The position numbers and the translations under genes were made by a program. This document shows positions 1 to 6,725 of a stretch of 7,971 bases of DNA, piece by piece (the stretch's first letter is position 1; each line of letters opens with the position of its first letter). This DNA is from Dehalococcoidales bacterium (GTDB lineage Bacteria; Chloroflexota; Dehalococcoidia; Dehalococcoidales; JAUXAE01): NCBI GenBank assembly GCA_030620035.1, contig JAUXAE010000050.1:1-7971 (forward strand). Direction: 5' to 3'. The notes under the pieces were generated by a model, which made no database searches, was not told the origin of the DNA, and worked only from the letters and a program-made list of their open reading frames with translations.

Positions 1-2
1 GA

Positions 3-551
3 AACAGGGAGGGCAACGCCGACACCCTGGACAGGTTGGGCAGACACCTGGATTTCAGCGTAACAGTTGTGCCACCAGTGGCCATAAACGGTGAGGTAGT
101 AAGCAGCACCGCCATCAGAAATGCCTTGGCCTGTGGTGACACGAAAAGGGTGCGCGCTATGACCGGCCGTTACTTCCGCCTTGAGGGATGCGTCATCACC
201 GGCAAAAGCCGGGGTGTAGTCCTGGGCTTCCCCACGGCCAACCTAGATATCAGTCCTAAACAGGCGCTGCCAGCCGATGGTGTTTACGCCAGCCGGGCCT
301 ATATCGGTGAGCAGACCCACCCGGCAGTGACCAATATCGGCACCCGGCCTACCTTTGGCAGTGGTCAGCGCGTCGTCGAGGTTTATATCGTGGACTATCA
401 GGGCAACCTCTATGGTTCTGAGCTAAAAATTGATATAATAGAGCGACTGCGTAGTGAGATACAGTTTAGGACCGTTGACAAACTAAAGAAGCAGATAGCA
501 GATGATATTAAAAGGGCAAGGGATATACTAAACAGACGAGGCAGGGAATAG
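3..551 (+). CDS. ribF: Bifunctional riboflavin kinase/FMN adenylyltransferase, 3' part (5' end outside window)
   Basis: RibF phosphorylates riboflavin to FMN and adenylates FMN to FAD in the cytoplasm. The frame is open from the left edge (codons from base 3 read NREGNADTLDRLG), so the TTG at 36 is not a real start and the N-terminal nucleotidyltransferase part is missing. What remains begins with the end of the FAD synthetase domain, where the SSTAIRNAL stretch (about 105-131) matches the family's ISSTxIR motif. The flavokinase domain follows from about 165: GFPTANL is the Mg/ATP-binding motif, TNIGTRPTFG is a second conserved block, and the Glu in VEVYIVDY fits the catalytic acid. The C-terminal helix, with LKKQIADDIKRARDIL, is typical. 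The stop codon touches the tyrS ATG, which implies one transcript. The last 130 bases are AT-rich (about 37% GC) compared with the part before. The identity is secure. Confidence 0.95.
   Translation, partial: NREGNADTLDRLGRHLDFSVTVVPPVAINGEVVSSTAIRNALACGDTKRVRAMTGRYFRLEGCVITGKSRGVVLGFPTANLDISPKQALPADGVYASRAYIGEQTHPAVTNIGTRPTFGSGQRVVEVYIVDYQGNLYGSELKIDIIERLRSEIQFRTVDKLKKQIADDIKRARDILNRRGRE
431..439 (+). promoter_or_regulatory. Possible extended -10 promoter inside ribF, pointing at tyrS
   Basis: The bases TGATATAAT form a perfect extended -10 element (TGN plus TATAAT at 434-439) in the AT-rich 3' end of ribF. No good -35 lies 16-18 bases upstream (bases around 411-417 read TATGGTT). If used, it would start tyrS transcripts near 446 with a leader of about 105 bases. 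The same bases encode Lys-Ile-Asp-Ile-Ile, so a chance match inside coding sequence is quite possible. Confidence 0.25.
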
Positions 552-1850
552 ATGTCTACCGCTAAAAGGGCCATCTCAGACCATGATATTAAACGGCTAA
601 TGCGGTGCGGAGTGGCCGAAGTCATCGTTGAGGCCGAGCTGGCCAAACTGTTGCGTTCGGGCAGAAAACTGCGTCTTAAGGAGGGCTTTGACCCCAGCTT
701 CCCCGATATCCACCTGGGGCACATGGTCGCCCTAAAGAAGCTGCGCCAGTTTCAGGAAATGGGCCATCAGGTAATCCTCATTGTTGGCGACTGGACCGGC
801 CGGATTGGCGACCCCAGCGGTGCCTCGGTCACCCGGCCCATGCTGTCGGCCGAACAGGTTAAGGCCAACGCCGAAACCTACCTGAAGCAGTTCTTCAAGA
901 TAGTTAACAAAGGAAAGACCGAGGTCAGGTGGCAGAGTGAGTGGTATGACAAGTTTACCCTCGGCGATGTTATCCAGCTTACCAGCAAGTTTACCATCGC
1001 CCAGCTGCTAGCCCGGGACGACTTCAGCAAAAGATACCGCGCCGGCCAGCCCATTACCATGACCGAATTTCTCTACCCCCTGCTCCAGGCCTACGACTCA
1101 GTAGCCATCCAGGCCGATGTTGAATTTGGCGGCACCGACCAGAAGTTCAACCTGCTGATGGGCAGGGAGCTCCAATCAATGGTCGGCCAGCACCCCCAGC
1201 AGCTCTTCTTGGTGCCTATTCTCGCCGGCACCGACGGCCAGCAAAAGGTGAGTAAGAGTCTGGGCAACTATATCGGTGTTGCCGAACCGCCTGAGGAGAT
1301 ATACGGCAAGGTAATGTCCATCCCGGACAGCCTGATAATGCAGTACTTTGAACTGGTGACCGATGTTTCCGACCAGGAGCTAGCGGAATTCAGGCAAGCA
1401 TTAGAACATGATACCGTTAACCCGATGGAGCTCAAAAAGCGGCTGGCCCGGGAAATCATAGTCCAGCTCTACAGCCAGAAAGAAGTCAGCCAAGCTGAGG
1501 AGCATTTTACTAGAGTCGTGCAGAATAAAGAGATGCCCGATGAGATACGACAAGTAAATATAACTGAAGAATTGCTACAAAAAATAAAAGGCCGCAAAAT
1601 GACAGAGGACGGATTTCTGGCTGGAATTAGAGAAGTCGGCAGTCCTGATGAGACTACTGAATGGTGTGTATCTGTTCCTCTGCTGTTATGCGAGATAGGT
1701 CTAGCTAAAAGCCGTAGTGATGCCAAGCGTCTTATAGCACAAGAGTCTGTTCGTATAGATGGCAAGACAATTTATGAGACAAATAGTAATATCAGGGTAG
1801 GCAGCATAATTAAGGTAGGACCGCGCCGTTGGGTACAAATGATTGGATGA
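552..1850 (+). CDS. tyrS: Tyrosyl-tRNA synthetase, type 2
   Basis: This class I synthetase attaches tyrosine to tRNA-Tyr. The 432 residues match the usual length of the type 2 bacterial subfamily. The N-terminal Rossmann catalytic domain has the HIGH motif as HLGH (residues 54-57), inside the block FDPSFPDIHLGH, followed by GDWTGRIGDPSG (79-90). The tyrosine/tRNA site block is YPLLQAYDSVA...GGTDQKFN (175-200). The KMSKS loop is present as KVSKS (232-236). A C-terminal S4 RNA-binding domain (about 373-432, with GLAKSRSDAKRLIAQ and VRIDGKTI) recognises the tRNA. The ATG directly follows the ribF stop, and only a weak GGCAGGG lies upstream, so translational coupling is likely. The last third (from about base 1500) is near 41% GC, while much of the first part is near 60% or higher, yet the frame and domain layout are intact. 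No T-box leader is visible. Confidence 0.97.
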   Translation: MSTAKRAISDHDIKRLMRCGVAEVIVEAELAKLLRSGRKLRLKEGFDPSFPDIHLGHMVALKKLRQFQEMGHQVILIVGDWTGRIGDPSGASVTRPMLSAEQVKANAETYLKQFFKIVNKGKTEVRWQSEWYDKFTLGDVIQLTSKFTIAQLLARDDFSKRYRAGQPITMTEFLYPLLQAYDSVAIQADVEFGGTDQKFNLLMGRELQSMVGQHPQQLFLVPILAGTDGQQKVSKSLGNYIGVAEPPEEIYGKVMSIPDSLIMQYFELVTDVSDQELAEFRQALEHDTVNPMELKKRLAREIIVQLYSQKEVSQAEEHFTRVVQNKEMPDEIRQVNITEELLQKIKGRKMTEDGFLAGIREVGSPDETTEWCVSVPLLLCEIGLAKSRSDAKRLIAQESVRIDGKTIYETNSNIRVGSIIKVGPRRWVQMIG

Positions 1851-1905
1851 TGATTGTAATATGAATTAGTAAGCGCCGCTTTGCAAAAGCCATTGACACC
1901 GATAA

Positions 1906-1925
1906 AAAAGAGTAAAATCTCTTTT
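1906..1925. repeat. Inverted repeat in the tyrS-aminotransferase gap (possible operator or weak terminator)
   Basis: AAAAGAG (1906-1912) and CTCTTTT (1919-1925) are perfect inverted copies separated by TAAAAT. The site lies just upstream of, and partly over, the place where a -35 box should sit for the TATAAT at 1945-1950. That position suits a repressor or activator site. The stem is AT-rich and followed by only a short T stretch, so it would be a poor intrinsic terminator for tyrS. The function is unknown. Confidence 0.35.
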
Positions 1926-1944
1926 CTAAAACCATCATTTCAGC

Positions 1945-1950
1945 TATAAT
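1945..1950 (+). promoter_or_regulatory. -10 box (TATAAT) for the aminotransferase-serA-pdxT operon
   Basis: A consensus TATAAT sits 26 bases before the aminotransferase ATG, giving an expected transcript start near 1957 and a leader of about 19 bases. The -35 region (about 1921-1928, TTTTCT-like) is poor, so an activator may be needed. A TTGACA at 1893-1898 is too far away to pair with it. Confidence 0.5.
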
Positions 1951-1960
1951 AAACCATTAA

Positions 1961-1969
1961 AAAGAGGAG
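1961..1969 (+). promoter_or_regulatory. Strong ribosome binding site of the aminotransferase gene
   Basis: AAAGAGGAG is a near-consensus Shine-Dalgarno sequence with six bases before the ATG at 1976. It fixes that start codon. Confidence 0.8.
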
Positions 1970-1975
1970 CCAGTC

Positions 1976-3067
1976 ATGCAGAATCTACGCATCCCGGGAC
2001 CAACGCCCTGCCCCGATGAAGTTCTAAAGGAAATGAGCCGACAGATGATAAATCATCGTGGCCCGGAGTTTGCCCGAATCCTAAGTGAGGTGACCGATAA
2101 ACTAAAGCAGTTATTCCAGACCAGAAACGACCTTTTTCTGCTCACCGCTTCGGGGACGGGCGGCCTGGAGGCGGCGGTAGTTAATACCCTGTCTCCGGGG
2201 GATGTGGTCCTAGCCATCTCCACCGGCGTCTTTGGTGAGCGCTTTGCCGCCATCGCCCAAAGTTTTGGTGTCAGAGTTATTCCCCTGCGCTTTGAGTGGG
2301 GCCAGGCGGCCGATGTCTCGGCCATCAGGCAGGCTCTCAAGGCCGAGCCCAAAATCAAGGCGGTGCTGGTCACCCATAATGAAACCTCCACCGGCGTCAC
2401 CAATGACCTTGGCGCCATCAGCAGAGTGGTCAAGGAATTTGATAAACTGCTGCTGGTTGATGCTATCAGCAGTCTGGGCTCCATTGAGCTGCCAGTAGAT
2501 GACTGGCACTGCGATGTCACTATCAGTGGCTCCCAGAAGGGGTGGATGGTACCACCGGGGCTGGCTATGGTAGCCGTCAGCCAGCAGGCCTGGCAGGCCA
2601 ATGAGGAAGCCAAAATGCCCCGCTTCTACTGGGACTTTGCCAAGGCCAAGAGCTACTTGGAGAAGGGGCAGACACCCTGGACGCCGACTATATCAGTGGT
2701 GTTTGCCCTGTCCATGGCCCTGGATATGATGCTAAGTGAAGGCCTGGCCAGCATCATCGCCCGGCATGCCCGAATCGCCCAGATGACCCGCGATGGTATA
2801 AAGGCACTGGGGCTGTCCCTCTTTGCCCGGGAAGGCCACGCCTCCAACACAGTTACCTCGGTAGCCGCCTCAAACGGACTTGATACCAAGAAGCTGGTTA
2901 AAATCCTAAGAGAAGAGCACCAGATTGTGCTCGGCGGCGGGCAGCAGAGCCTGGACGGCAAGATTTTTCGCATCGGCCACCTGGGCTGGGTGAACGAGGA
3001 TGATATCGCCGCAGTAATGGCGGCCTTAAAAGTGGCCCTGCCCCAGGCCGGGTTTAGGAGTGGTTAG
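1976..3067 (+). CDS. Class V PLP-dependent aminotransferase (alanine-glyoxylate/serine-pyruvate type), probable phosphoserine aminotransferase
   Basis: This is a fold type I, class V aminotransferase of 363 residues. The N-terminus RIPGPTPCPDEVL and the block INHRGPEF are typical of the alanine-glyoxylate/serine-pyruvate/cysteine desulfurase-like group. ASGTGG (58-63) contacts the PLP phosphate, HNETSTG (134-140) and Asp162 hold the ring, and Lys188 in SGSQKGW is the Schiff-base lysine. Arg332 in RIGHLG should bind the substrate carboxylate. It is followed by serA, whose start is one base after this gene's stop and whose ribosome binding site lies inside this gene. From that context I infer that it converts 3-phosphohydroxypyruvate to phosphoserine in place of SerC. 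Alanine-glyoxylate or serine-glyoxylate activity remains possible, since sequence alone does not settle substrate in this family. It starts its operon with its own promoter and strong ribosome binding site. Confidence 0.9.
   Translation: MQNLRIPGPTPCPDEVLKEMSRQMINHRGPEFARILSEVTDKLKQLFQTRNDLFLLTASGTGGLEAAVVNTLSPGDVVLAISTGVFGERFAAIAQSFGVRVIPLRFEWGQAADVSAIRQALKAEPKIKAVLVTHNETSTGVTNDLGAISRVVKEFDKLLLVDAISSLGSIELPVDDWHCDVTISGSQKGWMVPPGLAMVAVSQQAWQANEEAKMPRFYWDFAKAKSYLEKGQTPWTPTISVVFALSMALDMMLSEGLASIIARHARIAQMTRDGIKALGLSLFAREGHASNTVTSVAASNGLDTKKLVKILREEHQIVLGGGQQSLDGKIFRIGHLGWVNEDDIAAVMAALKVALPQAGFRSG
3056..3060 (+). promoter_or_regulatory. Ribosome binding site that decides the serA start
   Basis: AGGAG lies eight bases before the ATG at 3069. 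A GTG at 3060 is in frame and would give three extra residues, but it overlaps this site and has no other ribosome binding site. The ATG is therefore preferred. The site is inside the end of the aminotransferase gene, which suggests translational coupling. Confidence 0.7.
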
Positions 3068-3068
3068 C

Positions 3069-4646
3069 ATGAAAAAGGTCTTGGTTGCTGAGTCCCTCTC
3101 GGAAAAGGGTTTAGATATCCTGCGTGAATATACCCAGGTAGATGTCAAGGTGGGCTTAGAACCCGAGGAGTTACTGGCCGTTATCGGTGACTACGAGGCA
3201 CTTCTGGTACGCAGCCAAACCCAGGTTACCGCCGGGGTGATAGAGGCCGGCCACAAACTGCAGGTCATCGGCCGGGCCGGTGTCGGCGTGGACAACATTG
3301 ATATAGAAGCGGCCACCAAGCGCGGCATCGTTGTGGTCAATGCCCCTACCGGCAACACCATCTCAGCGGCCGAGCACACCATAGCCCTCATCTTCTCCCT
3401 GGCCCGTCACATTCCCAACGCCCATGCCAGTCTCAAATCCGGCGTCTGGAAACGCTCGGAATTCATGGGCAGCGAGATAAAGGATAAAACGCTGGGTATT
3501 ATTGGCCTGGGCAATATAGGCTCCGAGGTGGCCAAACGTGCCCACGGCCTGGAGATGCAGGTTATTGCCTATGACCCCTTCATCTCCATTGACCGTGCCC
3601 GTAACCTGCAGGTTGAGCTTGTCTCCCTGGAGAAGCTGCTTAAGGAATCAGACTTTATCAGCCTTCACGTGCCCCTGACGGCTCAAACCAAGGTAATGAT
3701 CGGCGCTAAGGAACTGGCCATGGTCAAGCCGACCGCCCGCATCATTAACACGGCCCGGGGTGGCCAAATTGATGAGAAGGCGCTGGCCAAGGCGGTAAAG
3801 GAGAGGAGGCTGGCCGGCGCCGCCGTTGATGTCTTCGTCAAGGAACCAGTGACTGAGAGTATCCTCTTTGAAAGTGACGGCATCATCGTTACCCCCCATC
3901 TGGGCGCCTCGACCACTGAGGCCCAGACCTTTGCCTCCGTAGATGTAGCCAGGCAGGTTATTGATGTCTTTAAGGGGCAGCCGGCCAGATACGCGGTCAA
4001 TGCCCCCTTCATCTCGGCAGAAAGCCTGCCCGTGCTGGCCCCTTTCATCAAGGTGGCCGCTACCCTGGGCCGGTTGGTCAGCCAGCTAGCCGAGGGACAG
4101 ATGAGGAGCGTCAAGATTAAATACGAAGGTGACATCTCCAATTATGACACTACCGCCCTCAAGGCCATTGTTCTGGGGGGCCTACTTGAACAGATAAGCG
4201 AGGAAAGGGTCAACCTAGTCAATGCCAATCTTGTGGCCTGTCAGCGAGGCATCACCGTAGCCGAACAGAAGGTGCCCACCTGTGAAAATTATGCCAACCT
4301 GATTACCGTGGAGGCCACCAGTGATACAGGCACAACTACTGTGGCCGCTACCGTAATGCGCGCTGAGACTCACATAGTTAGGATTAATAACTACTGGATT
4401 GATATTGTGCCCACCGGCGGCTACTTCCTGTTCAGCGACCACCGTGAACGCCCCGGGCTTATCGGCGCCGTAGGTAAAATAACCGGTGACGCCGATATAA
4501 ACATCAGCTACATGCACCTGAGCCGCTTAAAGCCCAGGGGGCAGGCACTGATGATACTGGCCCTGGATGAACCCGTAAACGAGGAGCAGAGACAGCAAAT
4601 ACTGGCCCTGCCCGATGTCCAAACCGCCAAGCTGGTAAAACTCTAA
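3069..4646 (+). CDS. serA: D-3-phosphoglycerate dehydrogenase, long form with ACT domain
   Basis: SerA oxidises 3-phosphoglycerate to 3-phosphohydroxypyruvate with NAD, the first step of serine synthesis. At 525 residues it matches the long form (substrate, NAD, intervening ASB and ACT domains). The split substrate domain (about 1-98 and 287-315) flanks the NAD domain, which has the Rossmann motif GLGNIG (146-151). The catalytic set is Arg230 in NTARGG, Glu259 in KEPV and His277 in TPHLGAST. The ASB domain covers about 318-450, and a C-terminal ACT domain (about 455-525, with HRERPGLIGAVGKI) usually binds serine as feedback inhibitor. Positions count from the ATG. The gene lies one base after the aminotransferase stop and 29 bases before pdxT. 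No phosphoserine phosphatase gene is in view. Confidence 0.97.
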   Translation: MKKVLVAESLSEKGLDILREYTQVDVKVGLEPEELLAVIGDYEALLVRSQTQVTAGVIEAGHKLQVIGRAGVGVDNIDIEAATKRGIVVVNAPTGNTISAAEHTIALIFSLARHIPNAHASLKSGVWKRSEFMGSEIKDKTLGIIGLGNIGSEVAKRAHGLEMQVIAYDPFISIDRARNLQVELVSLEKLLKESDFISLHVPLTAQTKVMIGAKELAMVKPTARIINTARGGQIDEKALAKAVKERRLAGAAVDVFVKEPVTESILFESDGIIVTPHLGASTTEAQTFASVDVARQVIDVFKGQPARYAVNAPFISAESLPVLAPFIKVAATLGRLVSQLAEGQMRSVKIKYEGDISNYDTTALKAIVLGGLLEQISEERVNLVNANLVACQRGITVAEQKVPTCENYANLITVEATSDTGTTTVAATVMRAETHIVRINNYWIDIVPTGGYFLFSDHRERPGLIGAVGKITGDADINISYMHLSRLKPRGQALMILALDEPVNEEQRQQILALPDVQTAKLVKL

Positions 4647-4675
4647 AATACAGCGCCCAATATCAGGTTAAGCCA

Positions 4676-5257
4676 ATGAGAATCGGGGTTTTGGCCCTGC
4701 AGGGGGCCTTTATAGAGCATATCAAGCTCGTTAAAAAGCTGGGCACCGAGGCGCTAGCGGTTCGTCGGCCCGATGAACTTAAGGGCCTGGACGGGCTTAT
4801 CATCCCCGGCGGGGAAAGCACCACCATATTAAACCTGATCCACAGCTTTAGGCTGCTCAAACCAATAAAGAAGCTGGCCCAGGCTGGTTTCCCTATACTG
4901 GGCACCTGCGCCGGGATGGTCTGTCTGGCCAAGAAGATTTCCAATAATTCCAGTCTGGAGGCTCTGGCCGTTATGGATATGGCGGTAAGGCGCAATGCCT
5001 TCGGCCGGCAGATAGACAGCTTTGAGGTTAAACTGCCGATACCAGCCCTAGGTGATAAGCCCTTTCCGGCTGTCTTCATCCGGGCCCCCATCATTGAGAG
5101 CGCCGGGCCGCCGGTAGAAATCCTGGCCAAACTGCCCAGTGGCACCATTGTCGCCGCCAGGCAGGGAAGGCTGCTGGCCACTGCCTTTCATCCCGAGCTG
5201 AGTAATGACCTGAGGCTACATCGCTACTTTCTGGATATCATCGCCGACGCCAGCTAG
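4676..5257 (+). CDS. pdxT: Pyridoxal 5'-phosphate synthase glutaminase subunit
   Basis: PdxT hydrolyses glutamine and passes ammonia to PdxS, which builds PLP from ribose 5-phosphate and glyceraldehyde 3-phosphate (the DXP-independent route). The 193 residues match the family length. It begins RIGVLALQGAFIEH, and IIPGGEST (42-49) is the oxyanion-side motif. The catalytic triad is Cys78 in GTCAGM, His172 and Glu174 in FHPEL. RRNAFGRQ (105-112) is diagnostic for PdxT against other class I amidotransferases. The ribosome binding site is weak (AGG at 4665-4667, eight bases before the ATG). The gene follows serA by 29 bases and probably shares its transcript, but its usual partner pdxS is not in this window. 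It converges on the DUF1015 gene with only four bases between stop codons. Confidence 0.95.
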   Translation: MRIGVLALQGAFIEHIKLVKKLGTEALAVRRPDELKGLDGLIIPGGESTTILNLIHSFRLLKPIKKLAQAGFPILGTCAGMVCLAKKISNNSSLEALAVMDMAVRRNAFGRQIDSFEVKLPIPALGDKPFPAVFIRAPIIESAGPPVEILAKLPSGTIVAARQGRLLATAFHPELSNDLRLHRYFLDIIADAS

Positions 5258-5262
5258 CTGGC
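5249..5262. repeat. 14-bp perfect palindrome at the pdxT/DUF1015 convergent junction
   Basis: GCCAGCTAGCTGGC reads the same on both strands. It contains the pdxT stop and reaches the first base of the DUF1015 stop. As RNA it could form a five-pair hairpin with a CTAG loop on either transcript. No T run follows on either side, so it is not a standard terminator. One such palindrome is not unexpected by chance in 8 kb. Confidence 0.35.
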
Positions 5263-6569
5263 TATACCAGTCGATAGAAGACCAGCCCCGAAGGCACTTT
5301 AGGGTAGAAGTAGGTTGATTTGCGGGGCATACGGTCGCCAGCATCGGCAATGGCCTTAATCACCCCGGCCGTGACCGGTTTTAGTATAAAGGCCAGCTGG
5401 TATTCACCGGCCAATACCCTGTTTACTGTCTCCTGCCGATCATAGTTATAGGTAATCCTAGCCTCCTCACCACTACTCAAGCCCAACAGCTCCTCTAATA
5501 TGACATGGTCAACAATACTGACATCTAACCTCTTGTACACTTCCGAGTGAAAGTAGGGCATCATCTGGCCGGCGGCGGTAAGGTCACGCAGCGTCAGCAC
5601 CAGAAGCTGCCCCGCTTCAAGACCAAAGAGGACCAGCCTGATTCTATCGGCCTCGGTAACCAATTCATCAATCCGCTGCCAGATTTTGGGTGTACTTAAC
5701 GGTATTTCCTTAATATCAAAAAACAGGTTTAGCTTGTCCATCAGGCTATTCAGGCGCGAGGAAGACAGGCCACGAATCAGACGGTGGGGCGGCAGGATAA
5801 CAAGCCCGGGGTCGGCAAAATCTACCAGTGTCATCATGACAAAATTTAGCGGTTCATCGGTGGCTATTGGTGATGACAGAGCCCGCCGCTGGCGCCGATA
5901 GACCAGGGCACTCTCGTAGCGGTGATGACCATCGGCAATATAAAGTGGCTTATCACTAAAGCTACGGCATATTCTAGCTATCACCTCAGGCTCGGTGATT
6001 GCCCAGACTTGATGACCCTCTCCATTACTAGCCGCCAGGCTGATTAAAGGCGGGCTTGAGGCTTGCCCCAACAGCAGTGATGAGACCTGCTTCTCTTTAT
6101 CTTCAAACAGGGCCATAATGGGGCTGGTATTGGCCTTGAGCGCCCCCAGCAGGCTTATCCGGTCGCCCTTGGGCCCGGCCAGTGTGCCTTCATGGGGGCG
6201 GACGACCATCCTGTCCCACTCCTCAAGCCGGACACGGACAACTAGGCCTCGGCGTCTATATTTTTTGCCCTGATAAGCAAAATAGTGGTCGTGGAGGTAT
6301 ATGGCAGGCACCTTATCAACAATCAGAATGCCCTCTTTAAGCCACCTCTCCAGGGTGGCCGCTGAGCGGGTGTATCTATTATCTGAGGCGGTATCCTGCA
6401 GTAACGGCCGGCCGTGCTCTATTCGGATAAAGTTATATTCACTGTGGCGGTAGAGCTCCGGCTCCATCTGGGGACTGATGACATCATAGGGAGGGCAGAT
6501 AACCGCCGACAGGTCACCAGTCAGCGACTCGTTGTAGCGTACACCACAGAAAGGGGCAATCTCAGCCAT
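5262..6569 (-). CDS. DUF1015-family protein with DGHHR motif, possibly serine-related
   Basis: This 435-residue protein matches the DUF1015 family, whose members are usually about 400-450 residues. Family landmarks in order are the N-terminus MAEIAPFCGVRYN, PPYDVIS (26-32), RPHEGTL and PKGDR (124-137), ADGHHRYESAL (212-222), the large-sheet region with MMTLVDFADPGLVILPPHRL (245-264), and the closing MPRKSTYFYPKVPSGLVFYR (414-433). No signal peptide or membrane segment is seen, so it should be cytoplasmic. DGHHR resembles the active-site motif of ParB/Srx-fold proteins, including free serine kinases. From memory, DUF1015 genes often sit beside serA and a class V aminotransferase, as here. A role in serine or phosphoserine metabolism is therefore a reasonable hypothesis, but the function is not established. 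The start matches the family start, although the nearest ribosome binding site (AAAGGA, 6584-6589) is 14 bases away. Confidence 0.9.
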   Translation of the reverse strand: MAEIAPFCGVRYNESLTGDLSAVICPPYDVISPQMEPELYRHSEYNFIRIEHGRPLLQDTASDNRYTRSAATLERWLKEGILIVDKVPAIYLHDHYFAYQGKKYRRRGLVVRVRLEEWDRMVVRPHEGTLAGPKGDRISLLGALKANTSPIMALFEDKEKQVSSLLLGQASSPPLISLAASNGEGHQVWAITEPEVIARICRSFSDKPLYIADGHHRYESALVYRRQRRALSSPIATDEPLNFVMMTLVDFADPGLVILPPHRLIRGLSSSRLNSLMDKLNLFFDIKEIPLSTPKIWQRIDELVTEADRIRLVLFGLEAGQLLVLTLRDLTAAGQMMPYFHSEVYKRLDVSIVDHVILEELLGLSSGEEARITYNYDRQETVNRVLAGEYQLAFILKPVTAGVIKAIADAGDRMPRKSTYFYPKVPSGLVFYRLV

Positions 6570-6622
6570 AGCCTATCTAAGAGTCCTTTCAAAGAATCCA
6601 AAAACAAGACGACGGCAAGAAC

Positions 6623-6646
6623 CCAGTTTACCCCAGGCCACTTACC
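6623..6646 (+). repeat. 24-bp direct repeat, copy 1
   Basis: The 24 bases here, with core CCAGTTTACCCCAGGCCACT, are identical to 7246-7269. Similarity continues imperfectly for about 13 bases to the right (9 of 13 match) and fades to the left. The two copies lie 623 bases apart in the same orientation and flank the transposase remnant and the small membrane gene. Confidence 0.9.
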
Positions 6647-6725
6647 GAAGGCAAACCCGTGAATTGCCTCATAATAAAAGTTACCGAAAGTGGTATGGTT
6701 GCCTCAAAAATAGTGTTACTGAAGG
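6642..6725 (+). repeat. Three degenerate copies of TTACYGAARG
   Basis: TTACCGAAGG (6642-6651), TTACCGAAAG (6681-6690) and TTACTGAAGG (6716-6725) share the pattern TTACYGAARG in one orientation, starting 39 and 35 bases apart. The last two bracket the leader of the transposase remnant and may be transposase or regulator sites. The first overlaps the end of the 24-bp repeat. Their role is unknown. Confidence 0.5.

Noticed and set aside
475..480. Perfect -35 hexamer TTGACA near the end of ribF
   Set aside because: No acceptable -10 box occurs 16-18 bases downstream; the nearest AT-rich hexamers are 20 or more bases away.
1871..1890. Small hairpins (AAGC/GCTT and GCTTT/AAAGC) after tyrS as a terminator
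   Set aside because: The stems are four or five pairs with no following T run.
1893..1918. TTGACA followed by TAAAAT before the aminotransferase gene
   Set aside because: The spacer is only 14 bases, and TAAAAT is the loop of the inverted repeat. The TATAAT at 1945 is a better placed -10.
3060..3068. GTG at 3060 as the serA start
   Set aside because: It overlaps the AGGAG that serves the ATG at 3069, and typical SerA N-termini begin at the MKKVLV stretch.
6414..6662. A + strand open frame overlapping the DUF1015 start and the first repeat copy
   Set aside because: Most of it is antisense to the conserved N-terminus of DUF1015, and the rest is repeat sequence.
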